Shown one piece after another: positions 9,738 through 18,868 of a stretch of DNA of 64,000 bases. The translations under genes were made by a program, and so were the position numbers. The stretch's first letter is position 1. Each line of letters opens with the position of its first letter. Below the pieces are notes generated by a model. It saw nothing but the letters and a program-made list of their open reading frames with translations, was not told where the DNA came from and did not search any database. The DNA lies in assembly GCF_016827605.1 (NCBI RefSeq), contig NZ_JAEPJQ010000002.1, forward strand, positions 62,001 through 126,000, in the 5' to 3' direction. The stretch is from Hyunsoonleella ulvae (GTDB taxonomy: Bacteria; Bacteroidota; Bacteroidia; Flavobacteriales; Flavobacteriaceae).

Positions 9738-10874
9738 TTACAAAACCAAACATTTAGATAAAGTATCTTCGTAAATAGCTTCATATTGAGGCACTATAGC
9801 ATGTAAATCAAATTTTTCTGCTTGCTTTTTAGCATTAACCTTAAAAGTCTCAAGCCTTTGTTCATCACTTAAAATATGTAACGCATTTTTTACCATATCA
9901 TCAATATCTCCTACATCACTTAAAAACCCTGAAAACCCATCTATATTAACCTCAGGGATTCCCCCTGTGTTACTGGAAATAACTGCAACTCTTGATGCCA
10001 TTGCCTCTAAAGCAGCCAAACCAAAACTCTCGGTTTGCGAAGGCAATAAAAATAAATCACTAAAACATAATATTTTATCGATCTCGTTACTTCTACCAAA
10101 GAATATTACCTTATCTAAAATACCTAAATCACTGCATTGTTGCTCAACCTTTTCTTTTTCAGGTCCTTCTCCAATAAACATCAATTTAGCTGGTATTTCT
10201 TTTTGGATCCCATAAAACACTTTTATTACGTCTTGAACGCGTTTTACTGGTCTTAAATTACTAATGTGTGTTATAATTTTTTCTTCATCTGTTGCCATCA
10301 TACCACGTTGACAATCTGTAAAGCTATGATTGTACTTATCTAAATCAATAAAATTAGGTACAACATGAATGTCGTTCTTTATATCAAACAATCGCAAGGT
10401 ATCATCTTTCAGACTTTGCGAAACAGCTGTAACAGCATCAGATTTATTGATACTAAATGTTACCGCTGGTTTGTAGAAAGGATGACTTCCTACTAATGTG
10501 ATATCTGTACCGTGAAGCGTTGTTACGATTGGTAGATGGACACCTTCTTCTTGTAGCATTTTTTTTGCCATATATGCAGCATAGGCATGAGGTATGGCAT
10601 AATGCACATGTAAAATCTCTATATTATGCAGCTTTACCATATCTACCAGCTTACTGGATAGTGCCAACTCATAAGGTTGATAGTGGAATAATGGATATTC
10701 TGGGACATTAACCTCGTGGTAATGCACATTATTACTAACAAGCTCTAAACGTACTGGTTGATTGTAGGTTATAAAATGAATTTCATGTCCGCGTTTAGAT
10801 AATTCTAATCCTAGTTCTGTAGCAACAACACCACTACCTCCAAAGGTAGGGTAACACACAATACCTATCGTCAT
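9738..10874 (-). CDS. bshA: N-acetyl-alpha-D-glucosaminyl L-malate synthase BshA
   Basis: First enzyme of bacillithiol biosynthesis: it transfers GlcNAc from UDP-GlcNAc to L-malate. It is a cytosolic GT4-family GT-B glycosyltransferase of 378 residues, the usual length. The N-terminus carries the characteristic GIVCYPTFGGSGVVATELG block (about residues 4-22). A HGTD motif follows in the N-domain, and the GT4 E-x7-E motif (ESFGLAALE) sits near residue 285. The gene begins 12 bases after the upstream GH3 fusion gene, so the two very probably form one operon. bshB and bshC are not in the window. Bacillithiol in this organism is inferred from this gene. Confidence 0.93.
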   Translation of the reverse strand: MTIGIVCYPTFGGSGVVATELGLELSKRGHEIHFITYNQPVRLELVSNNVHYHEVNVPEYPLFHYQPYELALSSKLVDMVKLHNIEILHVHYAIPHAYAAYMAKKMLQEEGVHLPIVTTLHGTDITLVGSHPFYKPAVTFSINKSDAVTAVSQSLKDDTLRLFDIKNDIHVVPNFIDLDKYNHSFTDCQRGMMATDEEKIITHISNLRPVKRVQDVIKVFYGIQKEIPAKLMFIGEGPEKEKVEQQCSDLGILDKVIFFGRSNEIDKILCFSDLFLLPSQTESFGLAALEAMASRVAVISSNTGGIPEVNIDGFSGFLSDVGDIDDMVKNALHILSDEQRLETFKVNAKKQAEKFDLHAIVPQYEAIYEDTLSKCLVL

Positions 10875-10886
10875 ATTTTTACTCTA

Positions 10887-13799
10887 TTAATCAATAATTG
10901 CTTCATAAATAAAGCGTTGAATTTCTGTTCTTATATTTTCTTTTAACAAGCGATTATGGCCTGCATGCGGATATGTTCTATTAGCTAAAAACACATATAC
11001 TATTTCCTCTTCAGGATCTGCCCAAGCATAAGTTCCTGTAAACCCTGAATGTCCAAAACTTGTCATAGAAATACAACCACATGTTGGTCCTTCATCTTCT
11101 AGTTGTGGTTTATCAAAGCCTACCCCTCTCCTATTATCATTACCGCAATAATAACAGGTATTAAATTTATCGATGGTAACGGGGCTTAAATAACGTATAC
11201 CTCCATAAAAGCCTTTTTGCAAATACATTTGCATAATTTTTGCTACATCATTGGCATTACTAAACACTCCTGCATGACCTCCTACTCCATTCTGCATTGC
11301 AGCTCCCATGTCATGCACATATCCTTGTACTTTTTGGTGGCGGTAATAATCATCAACCTCTGTTGGTACAATATGTTGATTGCTTATCCTTCTGTAAGGG
11401 TTGTACATCGTATAATTTGCTCCAAGAGATTGATAAAAATGTGTCTGCACCAACTCATCAAGCCCTTTGTCGTAATGTTTCTCAATAAATTTCTTTAAAA
11501 TGTAATAGGGAAAGTCGCTATACCTGTAACGTAAACGCTCTAAAAGCTCAGACTCTTTTATTATTTTCTGTATAGAATCCTGATAATCAGACCTTAAGTA
11601 TAAATTTTTAGCAACTTCAATATTGAATTTTTTACTTTTTTCGGTACGATAATATTTTTTACTGGGACGTTTGGTCACTGTATCCAACGTATGGTAATAA
11701 AATGGCTCCCAAGGACGAAGCCTAGCATAATGCGATAGCATTTGTTTTATAGTAATATCTGCTTTATTAGAGCCTTTGTAGTCTGGCAATAATTCAGATA
11801 AAGTACTATTTAAAGAGAGCAAACCTTTTTCCTCTAATTCCATAACCAAAGGTAAAGTTGCCAAAATTTTAGTTAAGGATGCAACATCATAAATATCATT
11901 TGAAGCTACTTTCTCTTTGCCTTTATAGGTGTGCTTCCCAAAATTCTTATTATAGATTACCTTACCTCTTCTTGCAACTAACAATTGAATTCCTGGAGTC
12001 ATCATAGAATCTACAGCAACTTTAGCAATGGAGTCTATTTTCATTAATCGCTTTGAACTTATCCCTACACGCTCAGGTAAAGTATACCCCAATCGCTTTA
12101 TAGCATTGTTTTCAATACCTTCTCCTGCTTTAAAAGAGGAACCTATTGATACAGGTAATTTTCCTCTGGACGGAATTGCACCAAAGATAAGTTGTGCAGA
12201 TTTTTGTTGTGTAATTTTGTTGTTTTGATAGTTAACCACTACACTTTCTATATTTTCAAAAGTCTTTATATCATCTAAGGCATATGGTTTTACAAATACA
12301 CTCAATATTACATCATGAGTTCTGGCTATTTCATATAACCATACTAACTCTTCAGTAGTGAATTTATATGATTTCCATGGGTTATCATCAGAACGATGAA
12401 ATCCTATAATTACAGTGTTATAAGACTGTAATTTGTTCATTAGTTCATCAAGTTTATCAGCTTTTACATGGTGTACTTTTGTATATTTTTTTAACTCATT
12501 AAAAAATGGCCTACCATCATCATCGCCTAAATTAACATAAGCTAGTGTTTTTGTTTCTAGACGTTTTAGAGGCACTAAGTCTGATTTGTTTTTAACTAGC
12601 GTAATAGCATTTTCATACAATGTTTCAGATAGGATATCATCTTCTAAACGATTTAAATCTTTAGCTAAACCATACAAGCCTACAGGCTCATAATTATGGA
12701 GCCCTACCTTATATTTGGCCATTAATATTTTTTTCACTGAATGTGCTAGTCGCTCTTCTGTTATTTCTTTATTATTATAAGCTTCAATTATTTTTGACAC
12801 ACCTATCTGAACATCCTCAGACATCAACATTACATCATTTCCTGCCTTAAAAGCTGCCAAATCTATATCGCCGGTATCACTAAAATCCGCAGCACCTTTC
12901 ATAGTTAGGGCATCAGTAAAAATAAGTCCTTTAAAACCAAGAGAGTCTTTTAAAATATCAGTAACAATATGTTTTGACAGTGATGATGGGGAACCTTCTC
13001 TAGATTCTAAACTCGGCACATTTAAGTGCGCTACCATTACACTAGACAATCCTTTAGGAATTAACTTTTTGTATGGATATAATTCAATGGAATCAATACG
13101 CTTTGCATTAAAATTAATTGTTGGTAAAGTAAGGTGCGAATCTGCTTCCGTATCTCCATGTCCTGGAAAATGCTTTGCATTTGCCAATACACCGGCACTC
13201 TGCATACCCTTCATAAAAGCCAGAGCTTTTTGGGTTACATTATCCCTATCTTCTCCAAAAGAACGGTTGCCTATAATAGGGTTTTTAGGATTAGTATTTA
13301 TGTCTACAACTGGTGCAAAATTAAAATGTACCCCTAAACGTTTACAATGCTCTCCTATATGCCTACCTGTTTGCTCTACCAATTTATCATCCTTAACAGC
13401 TCCCAGTGCCATATTGTATGGAAAAGCATATGTGGAATCTAAACGCATACTTAAACCCCACTCTGCATCCATACCTATAAGCATTGGTAGCTTAGATATT
13501 GCCTGCAATTCATTGTTTAACTTAGCTTGCCTGTACGGGCCACCATTGGAATATATAATACCACCAATATGGTGTTTATGTATGAGATTAACTATCTTGT
13601 TTTTAGTTGCTGCATCTTGATTGGACATGACTTGAACCATGTACAATTGCCCTATCTTTTCTTTAAGGGATAATGTATTATAAATACTATCTACCCATTT
13701 GGTTTGGGCTTCCGCATCAGTAGTTACTAATGGATGTGTAGATTCTTGTGCACTAACAACACACGATACTATACATAGGATATAAAAGATATGGCGCAT
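10887..13799 (-). CDS. Secreted GH3 (NagZ-like) beta-N-acetylhexosaminidase fused to a serine hydrolase
   Basis: A 970-residue two-domain enzyme with an N-terminal signal peptide. The GH3 domain (about 40-380) has the NagZ-type KHFPGHGD...DSHLTLP block near residue 206 and an FTDALTMKGA segment with the nucleophile Asp near 291. A linker domain follows. The C-terminal beta-lactamase/transpeptidase-like hydrolase (about 590-970) has SLTK near 641 (SxxK), YSD near 760 in place of YxN, and HSG near 914 in place of KTG. The pairing resembles the separate nagZ and amiE genes of Bacillus muropeptide recycling (established knowledge). I infer removal of GlcNAc and possibly peptide or lactyl-amide cleavage from cell-wall fragments in the periplasm. 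It heads the operon with bshA. Confidence 0.88.
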   Translation of the reverse strand: MRHIFYILCIVSCVVSAQESTHPLVTTDAEAQTKWVDSIYNTLSLKEKIGQLYMVQVMSNQDAATKNKIVNLIHKHHIGGIIYSNGGPYRQAKLNNELQAISKLPMLIGMDAEWGLSMRLDSTYAFPYNMALGAVKDDKLVEQTGRHIGEHCKRLGVHFNFAPVVDINTNPKNPIIGNRSFGEDRDNVTQKALAFMKGMQSAGVLANAKHFPGHGDTEADSHLTLPTINFNAKRIDSIELYPYKKLIPKGLSSVMVAHLNVPSLESREGSPSSLSKHIVTDILKDSLGFKGLIFTDALTMKGAADFSDTGDIDLAAFKAGNDVMLMSEDVQIGVSKIIEAYNNKEITEERLAHSVKKILMAKYKVGLHNYEPVGLYGLAKDLNRLEDDILSETLYENAITLVKNKSDLVPLKRLETKTLAYVNLGDDDGRPFFNELKKYTKVHHVKADKLDELMNKLQSYNTVIIGFHRSDDNPWKSYKFTTEELVWLYEIARTHDVILSVFVKPYALDDIKTFENIESVVVNYQNNKITQQKSAQLIFGAIPSRGKLPVSIGSSFKAGEGIENNAIKRLGYTLPERVGISSKRLMKIDSIAKVAVDSMMTPGIQLLVARRGKVIYNKNFGKHTYKGKEKVASNDIYDVASLTKILATLPLVMELEEKGLLSLNSTLSELLPDYKGSNKADITIKQMLSHYARLRPWEPFYYHTLDTVTKRPSKKYYRTEKSKKFNIEVAKNLYLRSDYQDSIQKIIKESELLERLRYRYSDFPYYILKKFIEKHYDKGLDELVQTHFYQSLGANYTMYNPYRRISNQHIVPTEVDDYYRHQKVQGYVHDMGAAMQNGVGGHAGVFSNANDVAKIMQMYLQKGFYGGIRYLSPVTIDKFNTCYYCGNDNRRGVGFDKPQLEDEGPTCGCISMTSFGHSGFTGTYAWADPEEEIVYVFLANRTYPHAGHNRLLKENIRTEIQRFIYEAIID

Positions 13800-13926
13800 A
13801 GGGGATTAATTAAATGTGATTATTGCATGTATAATTAATAATCATGCCAAAATACTACTTTTAAAAAAAAGAGGAAAATACTTTGAGGTTGTTTTAGTTA
13901 TCAAACATACCTTTCACGATTAAAAT

Positions 13927-13959
13927 TGCAAAAGCCTCACAAATTGTGAGGCTTTTGCA
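13927..13959 (-). terminator. Terminator of the symporter gene
   Basis: A 14-bp perfect stem (arms 13927-13940 and 13946-13959, core AAAGCCTCAC) with a five-base loop lies 26 bases beyond the stop of the minus-strand symporter. The following minus-strand sequence is T-rich (ATTTTAATC) rather than a pure T-tract. Confidence 0.65.
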
Positions 13960-13984
13960 TAACTTATAGTTTACCATTTTGGCA

Positions 13985-15646
13985 TTACCAGAATTTAGTA
14001 TACAAAAATGCTAAAATTAACATTACAACAAAAGAACCAATATTAAATAACGGAGTTGTTTTGAAAAGGTTTTTTGAGAAATGAATGCCTTTTTCATCAT
14101 CTTTACCTTTATTGTTCAAATAGCTAGCTATTATAATAACCATGATGGACATTAACGTAGAAATACCCATTTGATGCATCCATGGTGCTAGCCAGGTAAA
14201 TGCATCCACTTTTTGAGGTAAAACCTTTAAAATAAGAGCAATTGGAATAGATAATATAGCTCCCCATATAGCACCAGAATTTGTAGTTTTTTTCCAAAAC
14301 AGACCTAATAAGAATACTGCTAAAATACCTGGACTTACCAGTCCTGTATACTCTTGAATATCCTGAAATACCTGATCTGAACCTTCTAGCATAGGTGCTA
14401 TTAAAACAGCTATAACCAAAGCTAAGGCAGCAGTAATTCTTCCCACATTTACAGTTTTCTTATCATTTGCATTTTTATCAAAATATTGTTTGTAAATATC
14501 CATTGTAAATATAGTAGATGTTGAGTTCAACATTGAAGCTAATGATGACACTACAGCAGCTGCTAGAGCAGCAAATGCAACTCCTTTAAGCCCCGTAGGC
14601 AAAAATTGAAGTAACCAAGGATAAGCTTTATCCGCTTTTTCTACTGATGGTAAGTTCATTTGTCCTATTTCCCCAAGGCGAGACATAATTTCCGGATCAT
14701 TAACCATTACATAAGCTGCGATACCCGGAACTACAACAATTAATGGTATTACTAATTTCAATGCTGCTGCCAAGAGAATACCTTTTTGAGATTCCTTCAG
14801 CGATTTGGCAGCTAATGTTCTTTGAATAATGTATTGATTAAAACCCCAATAATAAATATTTGCAACCCATAATCCTCCAATCAACACCCAAATTCCAGGT
14901 AAATCTAAATAATTTTTATTCTTAGTGCCATCACTATTAAACTCATCTAAAACCATATGGAATTTTTCAGGAGCAGCATCAATTACCATATTAAATCCTT
15001 CAACTATTCCTTGTCCACCTGAAACTGTATTTAATGCTAAATATGTAGTAACTATACCACCTAAAACCAAAAACACAACCTGTATAACATCTGTCCATGC
15101 CACTGCAGATAATCCACCATATAACGAATACGCCGCTGCAAATAATGCTAAACCAATCATGGCGTAAACAATATCCACCCCTAAGATAGTTTGAATAGCC
15201 AAACCTCCCAAATACAATACAGTAGTTAAGTTTATAAAGACATATAATCCCAACCAGAAACAAGCAAGTATTGTTTTTAGAGTTGTAGAGAAACGCTTCT
15301 CAACAAACTCTGGAATAGTGTACAACCCTTTTTCTATAAATATTGGCAAAAAGTACTTACCTACTATAATTAAAGTTAACGCCGCCATCCATTCATAAGA
15401 AGCGATAGCTAATCCTAACGCAAAGCCAGAACCCGACATTCCTATAAACTGTTCTGCTGATATATTTGCTGCAATAAGCGAAGCCCCTATGGCCCACCAA
15501 GGTAGAGATTTACTGGCTAAGAAATAGTCCTCTGCGTTTTTTTGATGTCCTTTTTTATCTCTAGACACCCATAAGCCTACTCCTAAAATTAAAATGGCGT
15601 AAGCAATAAAAACCACATAATCCCAAGTATCAAATCCTGAAGTCAT
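13985..15646 (-). CDS. Sodium/galactose symporter, SSS family (vSGLT-like)
   Basis: A 553-residue inner-membrane symporter with about 14 hydrophobic segments, coupling Na+ entry to sugar uptake. Long blocks match what I recall of Vibrio vSGLT. These include the ISAEQFIGMSGSG segment near residue 65 (Na+ site and substrate Gln), ASYEWM near 84 (substrate Ser/Glu), and YYWGFNQYIIQRTLAAK in the mid-protein, which carries the gating Tyr and sugar-contacting residues. C-terminal EYTGLVSPGILAVFLLGLFWKKTT is also conserved. The gene is divergent from the regulator-galM-galK-galT operon, which strongly supports galactose as substrate. It has its own -7 promoter (15676-15683) and terminator. Confidence 0.93.
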   Translation of the reverse strand: MTSGFDTWDYVVFIAYAILILGVGLWVSRDKKGHQKNAEDYFLASKSLPWWAIGASLIAANISAEQFIGMSGSGFALGLAIASYEWMAALTLIIVGKYFLPIFIEKGLYTIPEFVEKRFSTTLKTILACFWLGLYVFINLTTVLYLGGLAIQTILGVDIVYAMIGLALFAAAYSLYGGLSAVAWTDVIQVVFLVLGGIVTTYLALNTVSGGQGIVEGFNMVIDAAPEKFHMVLDEFNSDGTKNKNYLDLPGIWVLIGGLWVANIYYWGFNQYIIQRTLAAKSLKESQKGILLAAALKLVIPLIVVVPGIAAYVMVNDPEIMSRLGEIGQMNLPSVEKADKAYPWLLQFLPTGLKGVAFAALAAAVVSSLASMLNSTSTIFTMDIYKQYFDKNANDKKTVNVGRITAALALVIAVLIAPMLEGSDQVFQDIQEYTGLVSPGILAVFLLGLFWKKTTNSGAIWGAILSIPIALILKVLPQKVDAFTWLAPWMHQMGISTLMSIMVIIIASYLNNKGKDDEKGIHFSKNLFKTTPLFNIGSFVVMLILAFLYTKFW

Positions 15647-15675
15647 AATTGTATTAGTTAGTTTAGTTAAGCTTT

Positions 15676-15708
15676 CAAATATAATAGATTTAAAAGTGAA
15701 AATGTCAA
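15676..15708 (-). promoter_or_regulatory. Promoter of the sodium/galactose symporter
   Basis: On the minus strand TATATTTG (15676-15683) is a perfect -7 element. A TTG at 15706-15708 lies 22 bases further upstream, slightly long for the -33 spacing. It faces the symporter start. Confidence 0.6.
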
Positions 15709-15734
15709 CTTAAAACTAAGTTCTCCAAACCCAA

Positions 15735-15752
15735 CTAGTAGGGTCTAGTAGG
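15735..15752. promoter_or_regulatory. Putative galactose-regulator operator: tandem CTAGTAGG
   Basis: CTAGTAGG occurs twice with a two-base gap, so the copies repeat every 10 bp, one helical turn. The pair sits between the divergent symporter and regulator genes. It lies near the -33 region expected for the regulator's TATTTTTA -7-like element (15770-15777). Position and symmetry suggest the binding site of the GntR-type regulator encoded next door; this is inference. Confidence 0.5.
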
Positions 15753-15788
15753 TTTTAAAAAATTATTCGTATTTTTACCTCCACTTTT

Positions 15789-16781
15789 ATGATTAAAATC
15801 AACAATAAAATAAGTACTCCTAAGTATCAACAGATTGTTTTTTCCATAGAGAAAGCTATCCTAGAAGGAAAATTGAAAAAAGGAGACCAAATACCCTCTT
15901 TAAATGCTGTTAAAGAAAAGCACAGCTTATCTAGAGATACCGTTTTAATGGCTTTTAATGATTTAAAAAGCCGAGGGGTTATTCAATCTGTAGTTGGAAA
16001 AGGGTATTATGTTACCAGTGAAAATATTACAGTAAAACAAACAGTATTTTTACTATTTGATGAACTAAATTCCTTCAAGGAAGATTTATATAATGCGTTC
16101 ATCAATAACTTAAATGACAGTTTTAAGGTAGACATTTATTTTCATCACTTTAACCCTGATGTATTTAACAAGATAATAGAAGATAACATTGGCAACTATA
16201 ACAACTATGTCATAATGCCTGCCAATCTAAATGACACCCATCATGCTTTAAAAAAATTACCACATGAAGATGTTTATATTTTAGACCAAATGCCTGAAGA
16301 ATTACAAAGCTACTCTGGTATTTATCAAAATTTTGAAAAGGATATCTGTCAAAATTTAGAAAAAGTAACTTCTCATATTAAGAAGTATGACAAATTAATT
16401 TTGATCTTTTCATCTAAAAAACAACCAACTGGTATGAAAGAGGGTTTCATTAAATTCTGCAAACATCATGATTTATACTATTCCATCTTAGAATCCATGA
16501 AAGACAAAACTCTGGAAAAAGGTGAATTATATATTGTACCAGAGGACAAACAACTACTTCGCATCATCAAAAAAATGAAATTAAAACAATACGCCTTAGC
16601 CAAAGACATAGGAATAATTTCATACAATGACACATTGTTAAAAGAAATCGTTGAAGGCGGTATCACTACAATTTCAACAGATTTTACCGCTATGGGAGAG
16701 CGTTTGGCAGAAATGATACAAAATAACACAAACCAACATATAGAAAATCCAAACCGCCTTATTTTAAGGCATTCACTTTAA
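15789..16781 (+). CDS. GntR-type transcriptional regulator with LacI/periplasmic-binding-like sensor domain
   Basis: A 330-residue regulator. Residues about 10-77 form a GntR winged helix-turn-helix (TPKYQQIVFSIEKAI, then LSRDTVLMAFNDLKSRG and a VGKGYYV wing). The remaining ~250 residues resemble the sugar-binding sensor domain of LacI-family regulators, including a C-terminal TTISTDFTAMGERLAEMI segment typical of that fold. It is the first gene of the galM-galK-galT operon and is divergent from the symporter. It probably controls both units in response to galactose or a derivative. The tandem CTAGTAGG repeat upstream is the best candidate site. Whether it represses or activates cannot be read from the sequence. 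Confidence 0.85.
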   Translation: MIKINNKISTPKYQQIVFSIEKAILEGKLKKGDQIPSLNAVKEKHSLSRDTVLMAFNDLKSRGVIQSVVGKGYYVTSENITVKQTVFLLFDELNSFKEDLYNAFINNLNDSFKVDIYFHHFNPDVFNKIIEDNIGNYNNYVIMPANLNDTHHALKKLPHEDVYILDQMPEELQSYSGIYQNFEKDICQNLEKVTSHIKKYDKLILIFSSKKQPTGMKEGFIKFCKHHDLYYSILESMKDKTLEKGELYIVPEDKQLLRIIKKMKLKQYALAKDIGIISYNDTLLKEIVEGGITTISTDFTAMGERLAEMIQNNTNQHIENPNRLILRHSL

Positions 16782-16792
16782 AAATTTACTCA

Positions 16793-17677
16793 GTGTACCA
16801 CATCAACTACAACAAGACATTAAATATTTTAGAAATTACAAACCCAGAAGCTTCTGTTTATGGTAAAATTTATTTGGAGCAAGGCGCTAGTCTTCAAGAA
16901 CTAACATTAAATAACCATGAAATTATTCAGGACCTTAGCCCTTTACCCTACAGTGACACTTATGCGTCTTCCATTTTGTTCCCCTTTGCAAATAGGATAA
17001 AGGATGGAGAATATGAGTTTGCAGGAAAAACGTATCAGTTTGAGAAAAACCAAGCAGAAGAACAAAATGCATTACATGGTTTAGTATATAACAAAACCTT
17101 TCATGTAATTAATGAAGAAACCACTAAAGATAAGGCTTCCATAACATTGGAATATGTTGAACAAAATACTGCTATTGGATTTCCATATACCTATAAAATT
17201 AGGGTTGAGTATGTTTTTGCACAAACATTGGTAGATGTAAAAATAACTATTGAAAATACTGATACAAAAGTATTCCCTTTTACTGTAGGATGGCATCCTT
17301 ATTTTACAAGTTCCAATCTTTATGAAAGCCATGTAAGTTTTGATAGTACTGAAAAAATAACTTTAGGAGATCGTAATATTACTACTGGAACAGAATCCAT
17401 AAATAACAATGATACGATTCAAATAAAAGATAGTTTTTTTGACGATTGCTGGATATTAAACTCTGATAATGTGGTGTTTAAAACACCCGATTACAACCTA
17501 AAATTTAATGCTACTGGCAATAATAATTTTGTACAATTATACACCCCCCCAAGACAAAACACTATAGCCATAGAGCCTACTACAGGCGTTTCTGATAGCT
17601 TTAATAACAAAATAGGATTAAACACTTTAGAGCCAGGTAAAACATACAGCATTACATGGTCAATAAAAATAAAATAA
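16793..17677 (+). CDS. galM: Aldose 1-epimerase (galactose mutarotase)
   Basis: Interconverts beta- and alpha-D-galactose, giving the anomer used by galactokinase; cytosolic. The start is GTG, 11 bases after the regulator's stop, and no ATG fits better. The 294-residue protein carries the expected catalytic set: a His in the NALHGLVYN block near residue 96, a His in GWHPYF near 167 and a Glu in AIEPTTGVSDSFN near 261, which serves as catalytic base in the family. There is no signal peptide. The galK start lies 11 bases downstream. Related YeaD-type epimerases act on glucose 6-phosphate, but the gal context argues for galactose. Confidence 0.88.
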   Translation: MYHINYNKTLNILEITNPEASVYGKIYLEQGASLQELTLNNHEIIQDLSPLPYSDTYASSILFPFANRIKDGEYEFAGKTYQFEKNQAEEQNALHGLVYNKTFHVINEETTKDKASITLEYVEQNTAIGFPYTYKIRVEYVFAQTLVDVKITIENTDTKVFPFTVGWHPYFTSSNLYESHVSFDSTEKITLGDRNITTGTESINNNDTIQIKDSFFDDCWILNSDNVVFKTPDYNLKFNATGNNNFVQLYTPPRQNTIAIEPTTGVSDSFNNKIGLNTLEPGKTYSITWSIKIK

Positions 17678-17688
17678 TAAACAAACCA

Positions 17689-18837
17689 ATGAATACTGCA
17701 CTAATAAAAGACGTAAAAAATAAATTCATTAAAACCTTTAAGGCAGACCCGCTTCTAATTTTCTCACCTGGTAGAATAAACATTATAGGAGAGCATACTG
17801 ATTATAATGATGGGTTTGTATTTCCTGCTGCCGTAGACAAAGGCATCGCCGCAGCAATTCAAAAAAGTGATTCTGGCTACTCCACAGCGATTGCACTAGA
17901 TTTGGATAGCACTGTTGAGTTTGAACTCGATAAACTAAAGCCATCTAAAGAGGGGAATTGGGAAAATTATGTATTTGGCGTTGTAGCCGAAATACAAAAC
18001 AGAAATATCGTAGTTGGAGATTTTAATATAGTTTTTAAAGGTAATATTCCTAGCGGAGCAGGCATGTCTTCATCAGCTGCACTAGAAAACAGTGTGGTTT
18101 ATGGATTAAATGAGTTATTCGATTTGGGCCTATCTAAACACGACATGATTTTAATTTCACAAAAAGCAGAACATAACTATGTTGGTGTAAAATGTGGTAT
18201 CATGGATCAATATGCCAGTATGTTTGGTATTAAAAACAATGCGCTGCATTTAGATTGTAGATCTGTGGAGTCTAAGCCGTATGAAATAAACTTTAAGGAC
18301 CATCAGTTAATGCTTATCAATACAAATGTAAAGCATAGTTTATCAGATAGTGCCTATAACGACAGACGCTCTGCCTGCGAAAATATTTCAGAATTATTAG
18401 GCATAAAAGCACTTAGAGATGCTACTGAATCAGACTTAGAAAAAGTAATAGATAAAGTAACGCCAACCAACTATCAAAAAGCTCTTTACGTTATCCAAGA
18501 AAATGAACGTACTCTAAAAGCAGCTCAAGCGATTGAAGATGGCGACTTAGAAAAGTTAGGAATGTTAATTTATCAATCCCATGCTGGTTTGTCTGACCAA
18601 TTTAAAGTAAGCTGTGATGAATTAGACTTTTTAGTAGCTCAAGCCAAAAAGAACAAAGATGTTTTAGGTGCAAGAATGATGGGAGGAGGTTTTGGTGGCT
18701 GCACCATTAACCTTATAGCAAAAAGTGAAGCGAAAAATTTTGCGGATACAGCGTCTAAAGCATATAAGAAAAAATTCGATAAAGAATGCTCTGTGTACTT
18801 TATTGAATTATCAGATGGAACACACATAGTAAACTAA
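17689..18837 (+). CDS. galK: Galactokinase
   Basis: GHMP-family kinase phosphorylating alpha-D-galactose at C1 with ATP, the first committed Leloir step. The chosen ATG at 17689 gives 382 residues, the family's normal length. The open frame extends 11 codons upstream into galM, but that extension has no resemblance to galactokinases. Motifs: the galactokinase signature SPGRINIIGEHTDYN near residues 26-40, the ATP-binding GAGMSSSAAL loop near 123-132 and the third GHMP motif MMGGGFGGC near 329-337. It lies between galM and galT with gaps of 11 and 31 bases, forming one operon. Confidence 0.96.
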   Translation: MNTALIKDVKNKFIKTFKADPLLIFSPGRINIIGEHTDYNDGFVFPAAVDKGIAAAIQKSDSGYSTAIALDLDSTVEFELDKLKPSKEGNWENYVFGVVAEIQNRNIVVGDFNIVFKGNIPSGAGMSSSAALENSVVYGLNELFDLGLSKHDMILISQKAEHNYVGVKCGIMDQYASMFGIKNNALHLDCRSVESKPYEINFKDHQLMLINTNVKHSLSDSAYNDRRSACENISELLGIKALRDATESDLEKVIDKVTPTNYQKALYVIQENERTLKAAQAIEDGDLEKLGMLIYQSHAGLSDQFKVSCDELDFLVAQAKKNKDVLGARMMGGGFGGCTINLIAKSEAKNFADTASKAYKKKFDKECSVYFIELSDGTHIVN

Positions 18838-18868
18838 ATAAAAACGCAACAATACTGTATTCTAAAAA

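Noticed and set aside
13069-13620. Open frame of 183 codons on the plus strand
   Set aside because: It is antisense to the well-supported GH3 domain and has an unnatural Cys/Pro/Ser-rich composition typical of shadow frames.
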